Assembly (NCBI GenBank): GCA_036012905.1
Contig: DASCQF010000009.1
Coordinates: 18,287 to 82,286 of the forward strand
Source: NP936 sp002726085
Lineage (GTDB): Bacteria > Acidobacteriota > Vicinamibacteria > Vicinamibacterales > UBA8438
DNA: 64,000 nucleotides
Reading direction: 5' to 3'
A model generated the notes under the pieces. The model made no database searches and was not told the DNA's origin. It saw only the letters and a program-made list of their open reading frames with translations. The position numbers and the translations under genes were made by a program. Shown in pieces: positions 60,555 through 64,000 of this stretch. Each line of letters opens with the position of its first letter. Within the stretch, counting starts at the first letter, position 1.

Positions 60555-63416
60555 TCATTGGCCGTCGACCGAGAATGCGAGCAGCACGTTCCCGGCCATG
60601 AAACCGAAGCTGCTGTAACCAGAGCTGACATAGAGCATCCCCCCGGCGATGGTGGCGCCCGGGCCGTTGAGGGCACCGCCCAGTCCCGGCACGCCGTTCA
60701 CCGTGTCGTACTCGCCGACCGTGTCGGCATCCCAGATGACGTTGCCGGTGTCGGTCGCATAGGCACGGATGTGGCCATCCAGGCTCCCGGAAAAGACAAC
60801 ACCGGGGATCGCCGTCACCGCACCCGGCTGCGCGGTATGGCACCCGACCCTGGTGCCGCAGGTGTCCTGCACCGGCGGCGCGTGCCAGACGACCTCGCCG
60901 TCAGCGACCTGCAACGACGTCAACCCGCCCGCCGCGCCCGGGGCCTCCTCGAACGCGTCAGAGGTAGAAGCGAACACCGCCGTGCCATCGGTGGCGAAGC
61001 CCCACTCGATACCGCCGAGCACGCCGCCGTTCGCGACTCGGCTCTCCCACAGAATCTCGCCGTTCTCCGGGTCGAGGGCATACATCACACCCGACTTCTG
61101 ACCGGCCAGCAGCACGCGCCGGCCGTCGGCACGTGTGGTCAGAATCATCGCGCTGCCAAAGTCGACATCCGGACCGGCATCGTCCGGGCAATTGGCGCGC
61201 ACCGCCGGATCTTCCGCCATGCAGGCGACCGTCCAGGCGTCGCCCGGGAACGTCTGCGTCGTCCACAGGACGCGACCGGTGTCCATCGCCACCGCCATCA
61301 GCGCGTCACTCCCCGGGTCGACCGGCTGGGAATAGGAGTCGCCGGTCGCCACGTACATGACGTTGCGGTCGGGGTCGAGTGTCGGGGCAGCCCAGATGCC
61401 GGCCCCGGACGGCCCCCACCGCTGCACCCCCGTACTGGTAGTGTCGGTGCGCCGCGGCTCGTCGGTGATCGGGTAGGTCTTCCAGAGCTCACGTCCGGTG
61501 GAGGCGTCGAGCGCCACGATGCTCCCGCGGAAGGTGCAGCACTGATACGTCGCCACCGCCGCGGTCCCCTCCTCGAACGACGCAACCGGCACATACAGCC
61601 GACCCTCGTGGAGCGCCGGTGCACCGGTGATCCGCGCGTCGGGATGCTCGTCCACCTTCACCTTCCAGCGCTGTTCCCCGGTGGCGAAGTCGACCCCGTA
61701 TACGGTCCCCGCCAGATCCCCGAAGTACGCGGTGGCGCGACCGTCGGCATCAGACCCGACCGAGATTGCCGACCGGACACCGACGTCAGCCTCGGTGACC
61801 CACCGGATGCATCCGGTGTCGGCATCGAGTGCATACACGAGCCCGACGCTCGTGCCCACCAGCGCCTGCCCCCCGGCGATGCTGGCCTGGAGCGAGGCAA
61901 CGGAAACGCCCGGGAACCCGAACGCCCACTTGAGCGAGAGGTTCGGCACCTCGGCCGCCGTCACCCCGGCTGCCGCGACCGTCTGGAACCGCGCGTTGTC
62001 GTGGTCGGGGCTCCAGCCGTTCCAGGTCTGCCCGGCGAGCGGGTCACCGGTCGGCCCTCCCCCGGCGCTGCAGTAGGCCGACTGCGGAATCTGGTCGAGC
62101 GGCGGCGTCAACGACCCCGCCGGACTGCTGGAGACATACTCGGCGACGGCGCGTTTCTCGTCCTGGGTCAGGCCTGCCGCCTGGCGCACCATGAAACCGA
62201 AGTTCAGCGCCTCGTAGATCCGGTCGGCCGGGTATTCCTGAATCGGCGCCTGCGTGAGGATGGGCACCATGTTCTCGTGGCACCGGACGCAGATCTGCGT
62301 GTAGATCTGCTCGCCGCTGCGAGCCGTCTGGGCGGCCGCGCCGCCGGCGCCGTCGCTGTTGTAGCGCGGCATCCCCTTGAAGGAGGGAATCCGGCCCGAC
62401 AGCCCGTAGCCGACCGTATCCATCAGGTAGCGGCCGACCACGCCGGAGCTGTTGGCGACACCGTTCGGGAACTCCGAGGTCTTCGAGTTGAGCAGAATGC
62501 GCGCCGATTCGCAGGCGCTCGCCGCGAGCACGAGCACCCGGCACCGCAGCCGCTGCTCCTGCCGCGTGCGCTTGTCGATGTAGATGAGGTCGGTCGCCTT
62601 GCCGTTGCCATCGGTCGCGATCTCGCGGGCCATCGCCTGGTCGATGATCTGGAGCCGCCCGGTCTCGAGCGCCGGAAAGATCTGCACCTGGCTGGACGAG
62701 TAGTTCGACGCGCTCAGGCAGCCGCGCCCGCACTGCCCGCGGTAGTGACACGCCGGACGCCCGTTGAGAGGGCGCGTCAGCACCGAGCGACGGTTCGGAA
62801 TGCAGGGAATACCGAGCCGCTGGCTCGCCGCCCTGATCAGCAGCTCGTGCGCCTTCGGCTGGGGTGGATCGAGAAAGACGCCGTCGGGCGCGCTGCGGAT
62901 GCCTTCGTGGCTCCCGGTCACCCCGATGAGCGTCTCCGCCTTGTCGTAGTACGGCGCGATGTCGTCGTAGCCGATCGGCCAGTTCACACCGAGGCCGTCA
63001 CGGTCGAACGGCTTGAAGTCGTAATCGGAGAACCGAAACGTCAGCCGACCATAGTGGTTGGTGCGTCCACCGATGATGCGCGACCGAAACCACTGGAACT
63101 CGCTGTCGTCGCCGACCGTGTACGGTTCTCCCTCGAGCTCCCAGCCGCCGCTCGTCGTACTGAAGAACCCGAAGGCCTCGCCACGACCGAAGTAGCGCCG
63201 CCCGCCCACTTCGGCGCCGCGGTGGTCGTAATCATGCGGCCACTGATGCTCCTTGAAATCGCGCATCGGGTCGAGCATCGGCCCCGCTTCGAGCAGCGTG
63301 ACGCGCAACCCGAGCCCGGTCAGCACGTGCGCCACCGTGCCCCCGCCGGCGCCCGAGCCGACGACGACCACGTCGTGTATCTCCTGGGTGGGCTGGATCG
63401 CAGCCACTTCTGCCAT
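60555..63416 (-). CDS. Chimera: N-terminal GMC oxidoreductase half joined to cytochrome c and PQQ-propeller domains
   Basis: 953 residues from ATG 63416. Residues 13-~357 are the FAD-binding half of a GMC oxidoreductase (DVVVVGSGAGGG, RIIGGRTNHYGRL, CHYRGQCGRGC) and stop after SFKGMPRYNSDG, before the substrate/catalytic His-Asn region. At ~358 the protein becomes a cytochrome c (C375-V-R-C378-H379; VRQAAGLTQDEKRAVAEYV), followed by a PQQ propeller of polyvinyl-alcohol-dehydrogenase type (WNGWSPDHDNARFQ, YALDADTGCIRWV, MYALDPENGEILW). No signal peptide precedes the haem motif, so haem attachment and PQQ loading seem doubtful. It looks like a deletion product fusing two genes in frame. Join at ~62,345. 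Confidence 0.72.
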   Translation of the reverse strand: MAEVAAIQPTQEIHDVVVVGSGAGGGTVAHVLTGLGLRVTLLEAGPMLDPMRDFKEHQWPHDYDHRGAEVGGRRYFGRGEAFGFFSTTSGGWELEGEPYTVGDDSEFQWFRSRIIGGRTNHYGRLTFRFSDYDFKPFDRDGLGVNWPIGYDDIAPYYDKAETLIGVTGSHEGIRSAPDGVFLDPPQPKAHELLIRAASQRLGIPCIPNRRSVLTRPLNGRPACHYRGQCGRGCLSASNYSSSQVQIFPALETGRLQIIDQAMAREIATDGNGKATDLIYIDKRTRQEQRLRCRVLVLAASACESARILLNSKTSEFPNGVANSSGVVGRYLMDTVGYGLSGRIPSFKGMPRYNSDGAGGAAAQTARSGEQIYTQICVRCHENMVPILTQAPIQEYPADRIYEALNFGFMVRQAAGLTQDEKRAVAEYVSSSPAGSLTPPLDQIPQSAYCSAGGGPTGDPLAGQTWNGWSPDHDNARFQTVAAAGVTAAEVPNLSLKWAFGFPGVSVASLQASIAGGQALVGTSVGLVYALDADTGCIRWVTEADVGVRSAISVGSDADGRATAYFGDLAGTVYGVDFATGEQRWKVKVDEHPDARITGAPALHEGRLYVPVASFEEGTAAVATYQCCTFRGSIVALDASTGRELWKTYPITDEPRRTDTTSTGVQRWGPSGAGIWAAPTLDPDRNVMYVATGDSYSQPVDPGSDALMAVAMDTGRVLWTTQTFPGDAWTVACMAEDPAVRANCPDDAGPDVDFGSAMILTTRADGRRVLLAGQKSGVMYALDPENGEILWESRVANGGVLGGIEWGFATDGTAVFASTSDAFEEAPGAAGGLTSLQVADGEVVWHAPPVQDTCGTRVGCHTAQPGAVTAIPGVVFSGSLDGHIRAYATDTGNVIWDADTVGEYDTVNGVPGLGGALNGPGATIAGGMLYVSSGYSSFGFMAGNVLLAFSVDGQ

Positions 63417-63741
63417 CGGTGTCAGCGATTCTACTTCAGCGGCGAGCGAACGGGCCGCATCGCTCAGGACAAGGGTGTCGTCCAGCCGGAACAGCTCCTC
63501 TGGCGTACCAGCGGTCACCGACGGCGCAGTCGTCACGGTCACCGCCATGAGTCGATCACCGTCGGCATAGAAGAGCTCGCTCCCGTCTGCGCTCCTGCGA
63601 GGACTTGCGCCACCGACAATGGATACCTTCAACCCGGTCGAGCTTGGTGTCGCGGGCGCGGTAGACCTCATCCATCCCGCCCTCGCCGATCTTGGCGGCT
63701 ACTTCGTACGGTCCAATTCGGGAATCATCGTCGAGCGTCAT
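63417..63741 (-). pseudogene. Relic of a Ser/Thr protein kinase-WD40 gene with large internal deletion
   Basis: MTLDDDSRIGPYEVAAKIGE at 63741, followed by GMDEVYRARDTKLDR, is the N-terminus and glycine loop of a bacterial Hanks-type kinase (normally IGEGGMGEVYRARD). Directly after KLDR, a shifted frame continues as LKVSIVGGASPRRSADGSEL and LFYADGDRLMAV, the last propeller repeat of the same kinase-TolB-like proteins. About 800 codons between the two ends are gone. The remaining frame reads on into the GMC gene with no stop. Confidence 0.75.
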
Positions 63742-63894
63742 CGTCTGAGCAGGTATGTTGCAGCCGTCAATCTAGACCAGACAGCCCAGGTTGACATTAT
63801 TTGTAGTTGCGCTTTATCTTCGCTTTTCAACTTTCTTCGTTAGGAGACCCGACATGAAGCAGCCGCTAGCTGTTGGGTGCAAGTACGTTGTTCA
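63742..63894. other. AT-rich spacer before the kinase relic
   Basis: 153 bases carry no gene. TTGAAAAGCGAAG and ACAAATAATGTC on the minus strand are promoter-like but imperfectly spaced. They could be the old promoter of the kinase gene. Confidence 0.3.
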
Positions 63895-64000
63895 TCACGC
63901 AGCACTCGGGAGCCGGGACCACGGTGCGTGATAGTCCAAGCTGGCATGTGGTCGTCGACGGTTGTAGAAGCCCAGAAAGCGTTCGAGCTGGCGTGTCCGA
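63895..64000 (-). mobile_element. 3' end of an IS481/IS3-like transposase (partial)
   Basis: The minus strand from the right edge reads TRQLERFLGFYNRRRPHASL, then DYHAPWSRLPSAA and TGA (63897-63895). LxRFLxFYNxRRPHxxLxxxxP is the integrase-core C-terminus of IS481-type transposases. In another frame the next codons read VMNNVLAPNS, like the usual tail of such enzymes, so the true C-terminus may have been shifted. The inverted repeat may lie near 63,868-63,895 (TGTTGGGTGCAAGTACG). The rest is outside the window. Confidence 0.7.

Noticed and set aside
59328..63794. Very long plus-strand frame of ~1,488 codons
   Set aside because: It lies opposite two well-supported genes and carries Arg/Gly-rich shadow composition with no domain; high GC leaves the opposite strand free of stops.
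1..64000. CRISPR array, tRNA or rRNA genes
   Set aside because: No regular short repeats with spacers and no tRNA-like cloverleaf or rRNA stretches were noticed; a covariance-model scan would be needed to exclude small RNAs.

Overview
The window is GC-rich chromosomal DNA from a Gram-negative bacterium, most likely an Acidobacteriota member (Vicinamibacteria-like). This rests on an 'ADOP'-type duplicated orphan permease behind a PadR regulator, several secreted PQQ dehydrogenases, two DUF5916-type outer-membrane proteins and many secreted hydrolases of a kind common in that phylum. The phylum call is inference; there is no rRNA or marker gene here.

Positions 1-20.9 kb hold a surface-polysaccharide cluster entirely on the minus strand, transcribed right to left. 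Its theme is CMP-activated acidic sugars of the nonulosonate (sialic-acid-like) or Kdo type. It encodes a stand-alone NeuB synthase, a NeuA cytidylyltransferase, a NeuB-SpsF fusion, a GT2-NeuA fusion, a WaaA (Kdo-transferase)-like glycosyltransferase, a GT4, an SDR epimerase, an AsnB amidotransferase, two methyltransferases, three radical SAM proteins and two Wzx-like flippases. The cluster shows decay: the second flippase has an in-frame amber codon, a hexapeptide acyltransferase is a frameshifted relic, a 105-bp copy of the neuB 5' end lies on the far side of a radical SAM gene, and the outermost radical SAM gene is cut by an IS4-family element (about 20.89-22.32 kb).

From 22.3 to 44.5 kb lies a set of mostly exported proteins: a cytochrome c, an amidohydrolase, an alpha/beta hydrolase, an M28-like peptidase, two PHP/CehA-like proteins, an exported HpcH/HpaI aldolase-like protein, a DUF5916 protein, DinB, beta-propeller and ThuA proteins, a tandem cupin, an orphan CheR, a cyclase-family protein, and three copies of an unnamed secreted family with the motifs IPLDGRP and YACHE. 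This looks like a periplasmic catabolic region, but no substrate can be named from sequence.

From 44.8 to 63.7 kb there are four paralogous soluble PQQ dehydrogenases, PadR-ADOP, a frameshifted unknown gene, a second DUF5916 outer-membrane protein, and a chimeric gene joining half of a GMC oxidoreductase to a cytochrome c/PQQ-propeller protein. Just upstream of the chimera are the two ends of a deleted Ser/Thr kinase gene. The window ends inside the 3' end of an IS481/IS3-like transposase. The most unusual objects are the GMC-cytochrome-PQQ chimera, the two CMP-sugar fusion enzymes, and the triplicated secreted family beside PHP-like paralogs.
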